Source of the DNA: RI-92 sp037384645
Lineage (GTDB): Bacteria; Pseudomonadota; Gammaproteobacteria; UBA6429; Thiohalophilaceae
Direction: 5' to 3'
NCBI GenBank assembly: GCA_037384645.1
Contig: JARRNT010000030.1
Location: 5,601-69,600, forward strand
Length of the DNA: 64,000 nucleotides
The notes under the pieces were generated by a model. The model was not told the origin of the DNA. It worked only from the letters and a program-made list of their open reading frames with translations, and made no database searches. Within the stretch, counting starts at the first letter, position 1. Each line of letters opens with the position of its first letter. The position numbers and the translations under genes are program-made. Below, one piece after another: positions 45,590 through 55,128 of this stretch.

Positions 45590-46438
45590 ATGCGCCTAAT
45601 CAGAACCTGGATAGCCTTTTCCGCACTTATCATGTCCAGTCTGGTGATGGCAAACAATGCTTCGGATACCAGTCCCCTCCGTGTGGGAATGTTACCTTCG
45701 CTAAGCTTGCAGAAATTGTTTTACCGATTTAAGCCGTTACAGACCTACTTGTCACGAGCCATGCATCGACCGGTTCTTCTCCTGACGGCCAGTGATTTCG
45801 GGACCTATATGTATAGGGCCAGCAAATACAAATATGACCTTTATTTTGCTGCGCCACATATGGCGGCCCTGGCTGAGAAAGATTCAGGCTACCGTCGCGT
45901 AAGTATGTTTACCCGCGACCTGAGCGGCTACTTAATCGTTCGTCGGGATGGAAAGATCAAGAAGATAAATGACCTGAAAGGCGGTACGGTTTCGGTTCCC
46001 GAACCACTGGCGATCGTGACAATGATGGGTGAAAATATGCTGGAACAGCATCACCTTGTTCCGGGCAAGGATATCAAAATAGATTATTCCACGACACATA
46101 ATAATGCTATTCTTGCATTGATAACCGGCAAGGCGGATGCCGCTATTGTATCTTCAGGAATATTCGATATAGCAAAACCGTCGATTCGTAATAAGCTTGA
46201 AATTCTGGCAAGGACGAGCAGTGTTTCTCACCTGATGTTTATGGCGAGTCCAAAGCTTCCTGAACAGGAATACCAGAAGCTGAAACAGGCGATGCTAAAA
46301 TTTACGGCAGATGGACCCGGTAAAGAATTTTTCCGACGGGCTCCTTACGGTGACATGACTGAAATTCAGGACAGTAATATGCAAAATATGCAGCGCTATA
46401 TCAGGAAGTTGAAGCAACGATTACCCTGGGCCAAATAA
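45590..46438 (+). CDS. PhnD/SsuA-like periplasmic binding protein
   Basis: 282 aa with a signal peptide (AFSALIMSSLVMA, residues 8-20). Two-lobed binding-protein features: PLRVGMLPSLSLQKLFYRFKP start, DLYFAAPHMAALAEK, DLKGGTVSVPEPLAIVTMMG and ALITGKADAAIVSS, as in phosphonate/phosphite binding proteins. No permease or ATPase genes are nearby. It starts 5 bp after the GGDEF-EAL stop with no good ribosome-binding site, implying coupling; an in-frame ATG at 45554 inside the previous gene would spoil the signal peptide. It may present a ligand to the kinase-like periplasmic domain of its neighbour (inference). Confidence 0.82.
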   Translation: MRLIRTWIAFSALIMSSLVMANNASDTSPLRVGMLPSLSLQKLFYRFKPLQTYLSRAMHRPVLLLTASDFGTYMYRASKYKYDLYFAAPHMAALAEKDSGYRRVSMFTRDLSGYLIVRRDGKIKKINDLKGGTVSVPEPLAIVTMMGENMLEQHHLVPGKDIKIDYSTTHNNAILALITGKADAAIVSSGIFDIAKPSIRNKLEILARTSSVSHLMFMASPKLPEQEYQKLKQAMLKFTADGPGKEFFRRAPYGDMTEIQDSNMQNMQRYIRKLKQRLPWAK

Positions 46439-46446
46439 TCCAGGTC

Positions 46447-46905
46447 TTATATCGCCTTACGCAACTTTTCGATGTAATCGTTTGCTTCTGGTGAGTTTTC
46501 TTCTGGTGCCCAGGAGGCAAATTCAGCAGCAGTGGCTGGGTCATAGGGCCCCTGTTTCGTTTCAAAGAAAACATTCTCATCCCTCAGTGCCAACCAGCTG
46601 TGCCAGGTATTTGCAGGTATTTCCAGGCCATTGGTATCCGTATCCTCACCAATTATCTGATACTCTGTGATTGCACCCTCTTCATCAAACTGGAACACCG
46701 CAAATCGACCGCGTAATACCAGCGCAAATTCAGTCTTGTCATGGTGACGGTGTGGCCGGAAATACGATTTTGGTGTGGCTGCGACGACGAGTTTTTGCAC
46801 TGTATCGGCCAGCGATTCATGGATATTGTAATGACTGCGTTGCCGCGGCGAGCTGGCTGCATCCTGGATGAGTTGCTCAAGCAGTTTTGTATTGATGAGT
46901 TTCAT
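46447..46905 (-). CDS. WbuC-family cupin
   Basis: 152 aa cupin-fold metalloprotein. The metal-binding motif appears as YFRPHRHHDKTEFALVLRG with the second cupin His at ANTWHSWLAL. WbuC proteins are usually found in O-antigen or LPS clusters and have no proven reaction. Here it overlaps arnF by 3-4 bases (ATGA), so it is the last gene of the arn operon. Convergent with the PhnD-like gene. Confidence 0.85.
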   Translation of the reverse strand: MKLINTKLLEQLIQDAASSPRQRSHYNIHESLADTVQKLVVAATPKSYFRPHRHHDKTEFALVLRGRFAVFQFDEEGAITEYQIIGEDTDTNGLEIPANTWHSWLALRDENVFFETKQGPYDPATAAEFASWAPEENSPEANDYIEKLRKAI

Positions 46906-47312
46906 GATTTCTGTTTCCCGCTACCACTGTCAGAACGCGCAATTAATATCACGCCAAGGACGACGACCAGGATACCTATGCTGCGTATCCAGGAGGCATG
47001 TTCGTGTAACATGGGCCAGTTAACGGCAACCAGATAGACCAGTACCCAACTCAGGCTCAACATGGGGTAGGCCAGGCTTAACTCGAGTCTTGCGATGGCA
47101 GACATCCAGAATAACAATGAGATACCGTAACAAGCAAGCCCAAATCCAACCCATAGAATCGAATGTGACTCAAGTAAAGCTAATATACCGGGCCATCCGT
47201 TGCTGGTGTCGTGGGCGAGCAGTAACATGCCAGCCTTCATCGATACTTGCGCCATGGTGGAGAGTAGTATACTCGCCGTCATATAAATAAAACTTTTATG
47301 CCTCGGTGTCAT
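46902..47312 (-). CDS. arnF: ArnF-like subunit of undecaprenyl-P-Ara4N flippase
   Basis: 136 aa, four predicted membrane helices of the small multidrug-resistance fold. SLAYPMLSLSWVLVYLVAV matches the ArnE/ArnF signature. It should form a heterodimer with ArnE to move undecaprenyl-phosphate-Ara4N across the inner membrane. I chose the ATG at 47312, which overlaps the end of arnE (ATGA); the 6 extra upstream residues of the longer reading come from arnE. Confidence 0.85.
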   Translation of the reverse strand: MTPRHKSFIYMTASILLSTMAQVSMKAGMLLLAHDTSNGWPGILALLESHSILWVGFGLACYGISLLFWMSAIARLELSLAYPMLSLSWVLVYLVAVNWPMLHEHASWIRSIGILVVVLGVILIARSDSGSGKQKS

Positions 47313-47657
47313 GTCATCGCCACCAGCCACAATCCAACCGTGACGAATATGACGCCCAGCCAGCGTCGGCGAGAAATTTTCTCATGCAGGCGTATGCGAG
47401 ACACAAGTGTTACCAGGATGAAACCAAGGGACAGGAACGGAGTGGCCTTGCTGACGTCCATGTGATAAAGCACGGCCAGCCAGGTTATTGTTCCGGCAAT
47501 CAGGCAAGCGATTGCCCAGTATGTCTGCGGTACATATAATCCGAATAATAAAATGTGTGCTGTGATCGCGCTCCATCGCGTGCTGCGCAGCAACTTTCTG
47601 GAGGACCTGACCGGATGTCGTCAGGGTAAGTGCTAATGCTATAAGCAGATAAACCAT
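47309..47657 (-). pseudogene. arnE: ArnE-like flippase subunit, frameshifted
   Basis: The N-terminal part (MVYLLIALALTLTTSGQVLQ, from 47657) and the C-terminal part (CLIAGTITWLAVLYHMDVS ... FLSLGFILVTLVSRIRLHEK to 47311) are in different frames. Joined near 47545-47565 they give one protein of about 115 aa like ArnE (E. coli 111 aa). The length 349 nt is one base over a multiple of three, so a single-base insertion or two-base loss explains it. It may be a real mutation or an assembly error; this sequence region also contains a run of N nearby in arnD. Confidence 0.8.
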
Positions 47658-47688
47658 CTACAGATCCCTTTTGCCTCTATTCTCAGAT

Positions 47689-49392
47689 TTATTGCTGAGA
47701 TTTATCAGGATTTAATACCCAGATTGAAAAATTCTGATTGCTAATGTACTTCGCATCAGTATCGTTCATGGCGGTACTGATTTTCGGGCAAGGGTCCTGG
47801 CAAAACACAGCTATTTTGCGTTTAAAGCTGCCTTGTTTGACCTTCTTCAGGAGAGCGTTCAGGCCATTGATGCCAAGGTAGCGGCCTTTTGCGTCGGGAT
47901 AATTAAGTCCGTACTTCAGTTCCCCCTTGCTCAGGAGATATATGTCCCTGCGATCCAGTACCCAGGCCACGGCTCGGACAATACTTGCATCCGAGACAAG
48001 CATCGTATCGGGGGTGATTAAATGTTTTTCCTTCTTGAGCAGCGGTACGGGTGTCAGCCGAGCCAGGCTAGAGTGAGGCACGACAAGCGTAATAAAGGCA
48101 AATAGCGGGACTACTGTGATGACGATGGCCACGATTCGCCGGTATGTGGTTTTTAAGAATACGGGAGACAGGCAAAGTGCAGCAGTCACTATAATACTTA
48201 AAATCAGCGTGTGCGTGATTCCTGACTCGTTTAGCTGCAATAACGATTTTCCCGGATCATCAAATTGCCGATATACCACGAAAGCCAACAGGATAAGCAA
48301 TGTCAGGGTATTGATTAATGCGCCAAGTATAAACAGTCTGGTTTTTCCGGATTTCAGGTATTCGATAATTCCGGCAGTAATATATGCGGCCAGAGGCGCG
48401 AATATGGGTAAGACGTATGTTGCTAACTTACCCTTTGATACAGAGAAAAACAGGAAAAGTAGCACGATCCATAAAATTAGATAGCGTATTAAATCCGGGT
48501 TGGTGGCGCGTTGTTTAAGTCCGCTAATGCAGGCCGGGAGATAGGCTAGCCAGGGAAAGGCAAATACTGGCATATACATGAGGAAATAATAAAACGGTTC
48601 CATGTGTTGGGCATTGGGTTCCATGAAACGGCGTATATGCTCATGCCAGAAGAAGAAATGCCAGAAATCCGGTTCGCGTATCTGGATGATGATTGACCAG
48701 GGTAATATGGTGATAATGCCTGCCGCGGCGGCCCACAGGCTTTTTTTAATGATTGAAAATTCCTTTTGCCAGATGGCGTAACCCAGAATGACGAGTCCCG
48801 GCAGGACCATAGCCAGAAACCCCTTGGTCAGGAAGGCCATACCAAAAAACAGGCCGCTGGAAACTAAATAGAAGCGTTCTCGTCGGCGTACCGGGTCCTT
48901 GAGTGCCAGATAAAATAAGCTCATGCCACCGGTTAAAAAGAAACTGAAGGGGGTATCGAGCACGGCGATGGAGCCGACAATCAATACTTCCGCCATGCTC
49001 AGGTAAACTGCGGCGGAAGTTATTGCTGTTGTCCGGGAAAAGCCCAGGCGAATGAGGAGTAACCAGACAAACCAGGCACTCAGGCCGGCAGAGAGGGCGC
49101 TGGGTAGACGCACGGCAAAGTTGTTTTTGCCGAATAGTTCAATGGATATGGCATTCAGCCAGTACCCCATTGGCGGTTTCTCAAAATAGCGTAATCCAAC
49201 CAGATGTGGTGCTGCCCAGTTACCGGTTTGGATCATTTCATAGGGTATCTGGCCATAGCGTGTTTCATCCGGCGTATATAAAGGCCGGAGGCCAAGGGGT
49301 AAGAGGTAGATCAGGATATATCCCAGCACGATTAACAGGATGGCTGCGCGCACTGACTGGGATAAGGACGTGGCAGGTACGTTATTCATCAT
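47689..49392 (-). CDS. arnT: Undecaprenyl-P-Ara4N:lipid A transferase ArnT
   Basis: 567 aa GT83 membrane glycosyltransferase that puts 4-amino-4-deoxy-L-arabinose on lipid A phosphates, giving cationic peptide resistance. About 12 helices plus a C-terminal periplasmic domain. Conserved periplasmic loop PLYTPDETRYGQIPYEM with the acidic pair, and RYFEKPPMGYWLNA, are intact. E. coli ArnT is 550 aa. Two ATGs (49392, 49389) are possible starts. Confidence 0.93.
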   Translation of the reverse strand: MMNNVPATSLSQSVRAAILLIVLGYILIYLLPLGLRPLYTPDETRYGQIPYEMIQTGNWAAPHLVGLRYFEKPPMGYWLNAISIELFGKNNFAVRLPSALSAGLSAWFVWLLLIRLGFSRTTAITSAAVYLSMAEVLIVGSIAVLDTPFSFFLTGGMSLFYLALKDPVRRRERFYLVSSGLFFGMAFLTKGFLAMVLPGLVILGYAIWQKEFSIIKKSLWAAAAGIITILPWSIIIQIREPDFWHFFFWHEHIRRFMEPNAQHMEPFYYFLMYMPVFAFPWLAYLPACISGLKQRATNPDLIRYLILWIVLLFLFFSVSKGKLATYVLPIFAPLAAYITAGIIEYLKSGKTRLFILGALINTLTLLILLAFVVYRQFDDPGKSLLQLNESGITHTLILSIIVTAALCLSPVFLKTTYRRIVAIVITVVPLFAFITLVVPHSSLARLTPVPLLKKEKHLITPDTMLVSDASIVRAVAWVLDRRDIYLLSKGELKYGLNYPDAKGRYLGINGLNALLKKVKQGSFKRKIAVFCQDPCPKISTAMNDTDAKYISNQNFSIWVLNPDKSQQ

Positions 49393-49427
49393 AAGGGTAG
49401 AATTTGTTAATGATGTTAATTATGCAA

Positions 49428-50338
49428 TTAGGCCGCCTGTAGGCACATGGTTCCCTCGCGCCCGGGCAAATTATCCAGATTTATCCGGCCTGTTGGGATG
49501 GATTGTGCCGATGATAACAGGGTGTTTAGTGGTACAAACTGAAGCTGTTGTGCCTGAGCGCGCTTCAAAAAATCTTCAAACATCTCAGCGCAGATAATGC
49601 CTTCGACCTCGGCATGGATCGTGAGTACATTGAGCTGATTTGGCCGAATCATATTTAACAGTGTGTCGTTATAATTGGCATTGGTGACACCATTGCGGCC
49701 AATGATTTCGTCATAGGTGGGTAAAGTTACCGGGATTTGCGGTGCACATGTCTGTCCGGCGATGACGGGCTGGAAAATACTGTGGCCCCGGCAGTCGCTA
49801 TTATAGCGAAAGCCGTAATGCTCTTTTTCCAGCAGTACCTGTTCCGTGCACTTCCATCCGGCCGCAGCGGAACAGTCGGGATGGCGACCAAGGATTCGAC
49901 TCAGTTCATCAAATCCTTTTCTGATTTCCCGGTCGCTCTGTTCTCCCGACATGGATTCCACGCGTTTCTGCCATTTGTGGTGATCCCAGGCATGTAAGCC
50001 GACTTCGTGGCCAGCCTGGTCGGTATCGAGGATGATCGAACCCAGCGCCCTGCCAATTCTGCGCCCAGGCCAGAAGGTACCAGCCAGCAGAATATCCCAG
50101 CCGTACAGGCTGGCGGCATTGGAGCGCAGCATTTTGATTAAAAACGCAGGCTTGAACAAACGCCACAGGTGCCGCCCCATGTTGTCCGGCCCGACGCTGA
50201 AANNNNNNNNNNNNNNNNNNNNNNNNNNNNAATGTCGTAGCGGGCGAAGATATCCAGTAGCCGCGGGACACCCAGTCGCGTTCCACGAAAGGTATCGACG
50301 TCGATTCGCAAACCGACCTGGGTCACTGAGTCAGGCAT
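49428..50338 (-). CDS. arnD: ArnD deformylase, interrupted by an assembly gap
   Basis: Removes the formyl group from undecaprenyl-P-4-formamido-arabinose. The N-terminal piece (VGLRIDVDTFRGTRLGVPRL from ATG 50338) and the C-terminal piece (SVGPDNMGRHLWRLFKPAFL ... EVGLHAWDHHKW ... TIHAEVEG) follow E. coli ArnD closely; the D-x-D metal site and AWDHH are present. A run of 28 N (50203-50230) separates them, and the two halves are one base out of frame across it. Alignment to ArnD predicts about 5 missing codons, so the gap length is a placeholder rather than a true insertion. Confidence 0.9.
50203..50230. other. Assembly gap (28 N)
   Basis: Undetermined bases inside arnD. The expected sequence by homology is about 15 nt. 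Confidence 0.99.
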
Positions 50339-50353
50339 CTGGCTGGCGCCGGA

Positions 50354-52348
50354 CTATTCTTCAGTTGGCTTGTCGGTAACATAGTCTTCCAGGAAGTAGT
50401 TCAGCGTGTTGCTGACGGATTCCTTGGTGGTGACTTTGGGTTCCCAGTCCAGTAATCGCTTGGCGTTGCGAATACTCGGTCGACGATGTTGTACGTCCTG
50501 ATAGCCCTCGCCGTAATAAGCGTGACTTTCCAGTTTAATCATGCCGGCAAACGGCGGGAACTTCTTGCGCAGGGGATGGGCGTCAAACAATTCCACCAGG
50601 TAGTCGGCAAGTTCCTTGATACTGGCCTCGTTGTCAGGATTGCCGATGTTAATGATTTCGCCATCGCACACGTTGTTCTTGTTCTCGATGATCCGGAACA
50701 GGCATTCAACCCCGTCAGAGACATCGGTAAAACAGCGTTTTTGCCCACCACCATCAATCAACTGGATAGGCGTACCTTCCACCAGGTTGAGGATTAACTG
50801 GGTGATCGCGCGTGAACTGCCGATACGGGCCGAGTTCAGGGAGTCCAGGCGCGGTCCCATCCAGTTAAAGGGACGGAACAGGGTGAATTTCAGACCCTGA
50901 GATTTACCATAGGCCCAGATGACGCGATCAAGCAACTGCTTGCTGCAGGAGTAGATCCAGCGCTGCTTGTTGATAGGGCCCAGGATCAGGCGTGAATTAT
51001 CTTCATCGAAATCGGGGTCATCGCACATGCCATACACTTCAGACGTGGACGGGAAGATAATGCGTTTGTTGTATTTCACGCAGTAGCGCACGATTTTGAG
51101 GTTTTCCTCGAAATCCAGCTCAAACACGCGTAACGGATTACGGGTATATTCGATGGGGGTCGCAATGGCTACCAGCGGCAGGATGACGTCGCATTTCTTG
51201 ATGTGGTATTCGATCCACTCGTCGTGAATAGCGATATCACCCTCGTGGAAATAAAAATCCTCTTCGCCAAGCAGGCGTTCAATGGCATTGCTGTTGATGT
51301 CCATGCCGTGCACTTCGTAATTACCGTCCTGTAACAGGCGTTCGGTCAAGGCATTGCCGATAAAGCCGTTGACGCCAAGGATCAGCACACGGGTTTTACG
51401 CTTGCTATAGAGCTGTTGCGCCGTTTCACGCTCAAAATGGCTACCTGGTACCAGGCTCAGGGACTTGGCGACCTGAGTGCCACCCATGGCAACCTGATTG
51501 TCCTTCTGGGCCGAGACGATCTCCAGTGAACCTTTGCCGCAGGCAACGACCAGCGGTTGTGTGGACAACACGGTTCCCGGGGATTTGCCACCGGCGTCGA
51601 CATCGCTCAGCCGGGCTTTCCAGATGGTGAGTTTGGCCTGGCGACTGTAGGTAAAGGCGCCGGGAAACGGCGAGGCGACTGCGCGAATCAGATTTCGTAC
51701 TTCGACATTGGACTGGCTCCAGTCAATCAGACCATCCGCCGGGCGACGCCGTCCAAAGGTGCTGGCCTCGGATTCATTCTGCGGGGTGCTCTTAACCTTG
51801 CCCTTCTTCAGTTGTGGCAGATATTCATCCAGCATGGGGCCCAGACCGGAAACCAGCTTGCGATGCAGATCGATCGCCGTGTCGTCATCGTTAATCGGGA
51901 AACTGTATTGTGCAATAATGTCACCGGTATCGGCCCTGGCATCCATATAGTGCAGGGTTCCACCCGTTTCAGATTCCCCTTTGAGCAGGGCCCAGTTGAT
52001 GGGCGCACGGCCGCGGTATTTGGGTAACAGGGAGCCATGGAAATTGACACAGCCGTATTTCGGAATATCCAGGATTGGCTGTTTTATCATGTGACGATAG
52101 TAAAAGGAAAAAATGATATCGGGTTGCATGGCGCGGATACGCTCGACCCACAACGGGTGGTTGATATCATCCGGAGTATATACCGGGATGTTATGCTCGG
52201 CCGCCACTTCCGCCACGGACGAAAACCATATCGCTTCTTCCGGTGAATCCGGGTAGGTGAAGACAGCTTCGATCTCAAAACCGTTGCGTATGAGGGCACG
52301 GATGCCTTCACAGCCAACATTTTGATACGCTGCGACCACGGTTTTCAT
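50354..52348 (-). CDS. arnA: Bifunctional UDP-Ara4N formyltransferase / UDP-glucuronate decarboxylase ArnA
   Basis: 664 aa (E. coli 660). N-terminal formyltransferase (1-305): NFHGSLLPKYRGRAPINW with the catalytic Asn-His and DARADTGDI Asp. C-terminal SDR dehydrogenase/decarboxylase (315-664): NAD loop GVNGFIGNALTERL, catalytic TSEVYGM Glu and YSCSKQ Tyr-Lys pair. It makes UDP-4-keto-arabinose and later N-formylates UDP-Ara4N. Order arnB-C-A-D is canonical. Confidence 0.96.
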   Translation of the reverse strand: MKTVVAAYQNVGCEGIRALIRNGFEIEAVFTYPDSPEEAIWFSSVAEVAAEHNIPVYTPDDINHPLWVERIRAMQPDIIFSFYYRHMIKQPILDIPKYGCVNFHGSLLPKYRGRAPINWALLKGESETGGTLHYMDARADTGDIIAQYSFPINDDDTAIDLHRKLVSGLGPMLDEYLPQLKKGKVKSTPQNESEASTFGRRRPADGLIDWSQSNVEVRNLIRAVASPFPGAFTYSRQAKLTIWKARLSDVDAGGKSPGTVLSTQPLVVACGKGSLEIVSAQKDNQVAMGGTQVAKSLSLVPGSHFERETAQQLYSKRKTRVLILGVNGFIGNALTERLLQDGNYEVHGMDINSNAIERLLGEEDFYFHEGDIAIHDEWIEYHIKKCDVILPLVAIATPIEYTRNPLRVFELDFEENLKIVRYCVKYNKRIIFPSTSEVYGMCDDPDFDEDNSRLILGPINKQRWIYSCSKQLLDRVIWAYGKSQGLKFTLFRPFNWMGPRLDSLNSARIGSSRAITQLILNLVEGTPIQLIDGGGQKRCFTDVSDGVECLFRIIENKNNVCDGEIINIGNPDNEASIKELADYLVELFDAHPLRKKFPPFAGMIKLESHAYYGEGYQDVQHRRPSIRNAKRLLDWEPKVTTKESVSNTLNYFLEDYVTDKPTEE

Positions 52349-52411
52349 AATATTTTCTCCATATTTAGATATTCTTCAGCCAGCTATGCTGGCCGGGTTA
52401 AAACAAAAAAA

Positions 52412-53368
52412 TCATTCTTCAGTGGTGGTTTCCTGCTGAGAAACAATTTCACGAATAAAATAGCGCGGGCGAGCACGCACATCGTTGTAGATGCGACCGA
52501 TATATTCACCCAGCAGACCCATGGCCAGGATCTGGGTGCCCATGAAAATAAACAGGATGGCAAACACCGTAAACACACCCTGAGCCGCCCATTCCGGGCC
52601 GTAGATGAGTCGCAATACAATTAACAAACCGGCAAGAACGAATCCCAATACAGCCAGACCGCCGCCAATCAGACTTAACAGCCTGAGCGGGAACGTGGTC
52701 ATGGACGTTAACAGGTCAAACTGCAGGTTAATAAGCTTTAGCAGGCTGTATTTGGATTGATCGTTTTCCCGTTTAGCGTGCTCTACCGCTACTTCGGCAG
52801 TCTTGTGTGCAAACATGTTACCCAGCACTGGGATAAAGGTGCTGCGTTCGTGGCACTGGAGCATGGCATCGACAACCTGGCGCCGGTATGCGCGTAGCAT
52901 GCAACCGTAGTCGTGCATGAGTACGCCGGTGGCCATCTGCACGGCCTTGTTGATCAGCGCGGAAGATAATTTGCGAAACAGGCTATCCTTGCGCAACTGG
53001 CGCACGCTGCCGACCACGTCGGCACCTTTGTCGATTTCGGCCAACAGCTTGGGGATCTCTTCCGGTGGATTTTGCAAATCAGCATCCAGGGTCACGACAA
53101 CGTCCCCGCGGGACTGTGCCAGGCCGGCCATAACGGCAGAATGCTGGCCGTAATTCCGGTTGAGTAACACGCCAACGATTTGTTCGTGCTCGGCACTGGC
53201 CTGTTTGATCATCTCAATTGACTGGTCACGGCTGCCGTCATCGACCAGTACGACTTCATATGTTCTGCCAATGTCGTTACAGGTTTTGACGCAGCGCTCA
53301 ACCAGTTCGCGCAGGTTAACTTCTTCGTTGTATACGGGTATGACTAGGGATAAATACACCGAACTCAT
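52412..53368 (-). CDS. arnC: Undecaprenyl-phosphate 4-deoxy-4-formamido-L-arabinose transferase ArnC
   Basis: 318 aa GT2 glycosyltransferase that transfers Ara4FN from UDP to undecaprenyl phosphate. N-terminal GT-A domain with SLVIPVYNEEVNL, VDDGSRD and LDADLQNPPEE, then two C-terminal membrane helices (about 232-255 and 265-287). It overlaps arnB by one base (TAATG). Confidence 0.95.
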   Translation of the reverse strand: MSSVYLSLVIPVYNEEVNLRELVERCVKTCNDIGRTYEVVLVDDGSRDQSIEMIKQASAEHEQIVGVLLNRNYGQHSAVMAGLAQSRGDVVVTLDADLQNPPEEIPKLLAEIDKGADVVGSVRQLRKDSLFRKLSSALINKAVQMATGVLMHDYGCMLRAYRRQVVDAMLQCHERSTFIPVLGNMFAHKTAEVAVEHAKRENDQSKYSLLKLINLQFDLLTSMTTFPLRLLSLIGGGLAVLGFVLAGLLIVLRLIYGPEWAAQGVFTVFAILFIFMGTQILAMGLLGEYIGRIYNDVRARPRYFIREIVSQQETTTEE

Positions 53369-54522
53369 TACGCTGAACTCCTAACGATCTCTTTTATCGC
53401 GTCGACAACGCGGATGACATCTTCCTCGTGCATATCCGGAAACAGCGGCAGCGAGCAAATACGCTGTGAATTCCACTCGGTGTTTGGCAATGAGTAAGGA
53501 TGTGAATAATGTTCACGATAATATTTCTGTACGTGTGCTGCTTTGAAATGCAGTCCAGTTCCGATACCTCGCGCCTTGAGCGCGGCCATCAGGTCATCGC
53601 GGTCGACCCCGGCCTTGTCCGGGTCCACGCGGACAATAAACAAATGCCAGGCGTGTCGGGTAGTGCTTGCCGGCACCCTCAGCGGCTGGATTGCATCAAT
53701 TTCTGCCAGTTGGGAGATATACAATTGAGCTAATTGTGCCCGGCGTGCGTTCATCTGGGCAAGCCGCTCCAATTGGCCCAGGCCCAGCACGGCATTCATA
53801 TCCGGCAGGTTAAATTTGAAGCCCGGTTCCTGCACTTCTGCCTGCGGGCTGCGACCCTGGCTTTGCCGGTCATAGGCATCGACACCCAGCCCGTGAAACT
53901 TGAGGCGGCGAATCCGATCAGCCAGTGCCGCATCGTCTGTACAAAACATGCCACCCTCACCGGTGGTGATGTTCTTGATCGGGTGAAAGGAAAAGATTGC
54001 CGTCCCGTCACGACCAATTTCTCGACCCTGGTACTGGGTCCCGATGGCATGGGCAGCGTCTTCAATCAGGGGAATCTGGTGTTGCGCGGCCAGCTGTCGC
54101 AGAGGATCCAGCTCGGCGGCGGCACCGGCATAATGTACCGGGATAATCAGGCGGGTACGCTCGGTAATCAGGGGCGCCACCGTTTCTGGCGTAATCATCA
54201 GCGTGTGGCGATCTACATCGGCAAAGATCGGTGTGGCGCCACACAAGCTGATCAAATTGATGGTGGACACCCAGGTCAGGGAAGGGGTGATGACCTCGTC
54301 GCCGGGTCCGATGCCCAGTGCGTGCAGGGCGAGCTGCATGCCGGCCGTGGCTGAACTCAGGGCGATAGCGTGCTGAGCGCCCGTGGTTTCACAGATCCGC
54401 TGTTCAAATTCCGTACACTTGGCTCCGGTGGTGATCCAGCCAGAGCGCAGGACATCGCTTACCGCGGCAATCTCGCTTTCAGTGATCGAAGGCCTGGAGA
54501 AGGGGAGAAAAGGGGTTTCCAC
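53368..54522 (-). CDS. arnB: UDP-4-amino-4-deoxy-L-arabinose aminotransferase ArnB
   Basis: 384 aa PLP-dependent DegT/DnrJ aminotransferase making UDP-Ara4N. PLP Lys lies in FSFHPIKNITTGEGGM; the N-terminal PFLPFSRPSITESEI and SLTWVSTINLI are ArnB-like. The start is GTG 54522 with GGAG nine bases upstream. It is the first gene of arnBCADTEF-wbuC; the promoter lies in 54523-54700 but I could not find a convincing PmrA box. Confidence 0.95.
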   Translation of the reverse strand: METPFLPFSRPSITESEIAAVSDVLRSGWITTGAKCTEFEQRICETTGAQHAIALSSATAGMQLALHALGIGPGDEVITPSLTWVSTINLISLCGATPIFADVDRHTLMITPETVAPLITERTRLIIPVHYAGAAAELDPLRQLAAQHQIPLIEDAAHAIGTQYQGREIGRDGTAIFSFHPIKNITTGEGGMFCTDDAALADRIRRLKFHGLGVDAYDRQSQGRSPQAEVQEPGFKFNLPDMNAVLGLGQLERLAQMNARRAQLAQLYISQLAEIDAIQPLRVPASTTRHAWHLFIVRVDPDKAGVDRDDLMAALKARGIGTGLHFKAAHVQKYYREHYSHPYSLPNTEWNSQRICSLPLFPDMHEEDVIRVVDAIKEIVRSSA

Positions 54523-54909
54523 TACCGGCTACTCCGGATGCGCATAGATTCTGCAACCTTTTGTATTGTCGACTTCAGGGTTTTGGGTTCAATCACAACT
54601 CGGGTACGACAAATTGTGTAAATATCCATCATTTTGCTTTGCTCGTGGCGGCCAAACTTTGCAAACACCGCAGCATGTCCACATCGGGGAGCTCTGTATG
54701 CAAAAATCGGGGCACAAAATACCATTAAATGGGAATTTTTGCACTAAACCATTTATGTTCAAGGGCTTAGTGGATATCTGCTTGATTTGAGTAGAGGCTG
54801 CCGAATATCCAGGCTGGGATCTGACGGCAAGTAAATTCCTTAATATTTTTAATAGTGGCGGCAAGGTATGGCAGTGTGGGCGCTGCTGCCGCTGTCAGTA
54901 TGGAGAATT

Positions 54910-55128
54910 TTATCCCGCCCCGGCATCTGGACCGGCCCGGATAAGCTCGATCCGACAGCCACTGGGTTCATAGCACATCATGTGCATGGCTGGCCCCGGG
55001 CCCAGCAATTCAGGTTCGAACTCGATGGGCGCGCCAAAGTTTTTCACGCTTGTATGGATAGCGTATAGCTTCGCCTGATCAATTTTCGCTACATGTCCCT
55101 GGAGAGATGTGTTGCTGGAGCTCAGGTA
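54910..55128 (-). pseudogene. VOC/glyoxalase-like gene remnant
   Basis: An open minus-strand frame without a start reads KLYAIHTSVKNFGAPIEFEP and MMCYEPSGCRIELIRAG before a stop at 54910. The CYEPSGxRIELI end resembles the C-terminal half of vicinal-oxygen-chelate (glyoxalase-like) domains. Only a fragment remains, abutting the HAD remnant. The 54523-54909 part of this 759-bp spacer shows no gene. Confidence 0.45.

Noticed and set aside
54825..54860. PmrA-like box (CTTAAT ... TTTAAT) upstream of arnB
   Set aside because: The half-sites are 3 bases apart instead of 5 and lie about 300 bp from the gene.
54589..54864. 91-codon minus-strand frame upstream of arnB
   Set aside because: No motif, odd composition and no conserved pattern; treated as noncoding.
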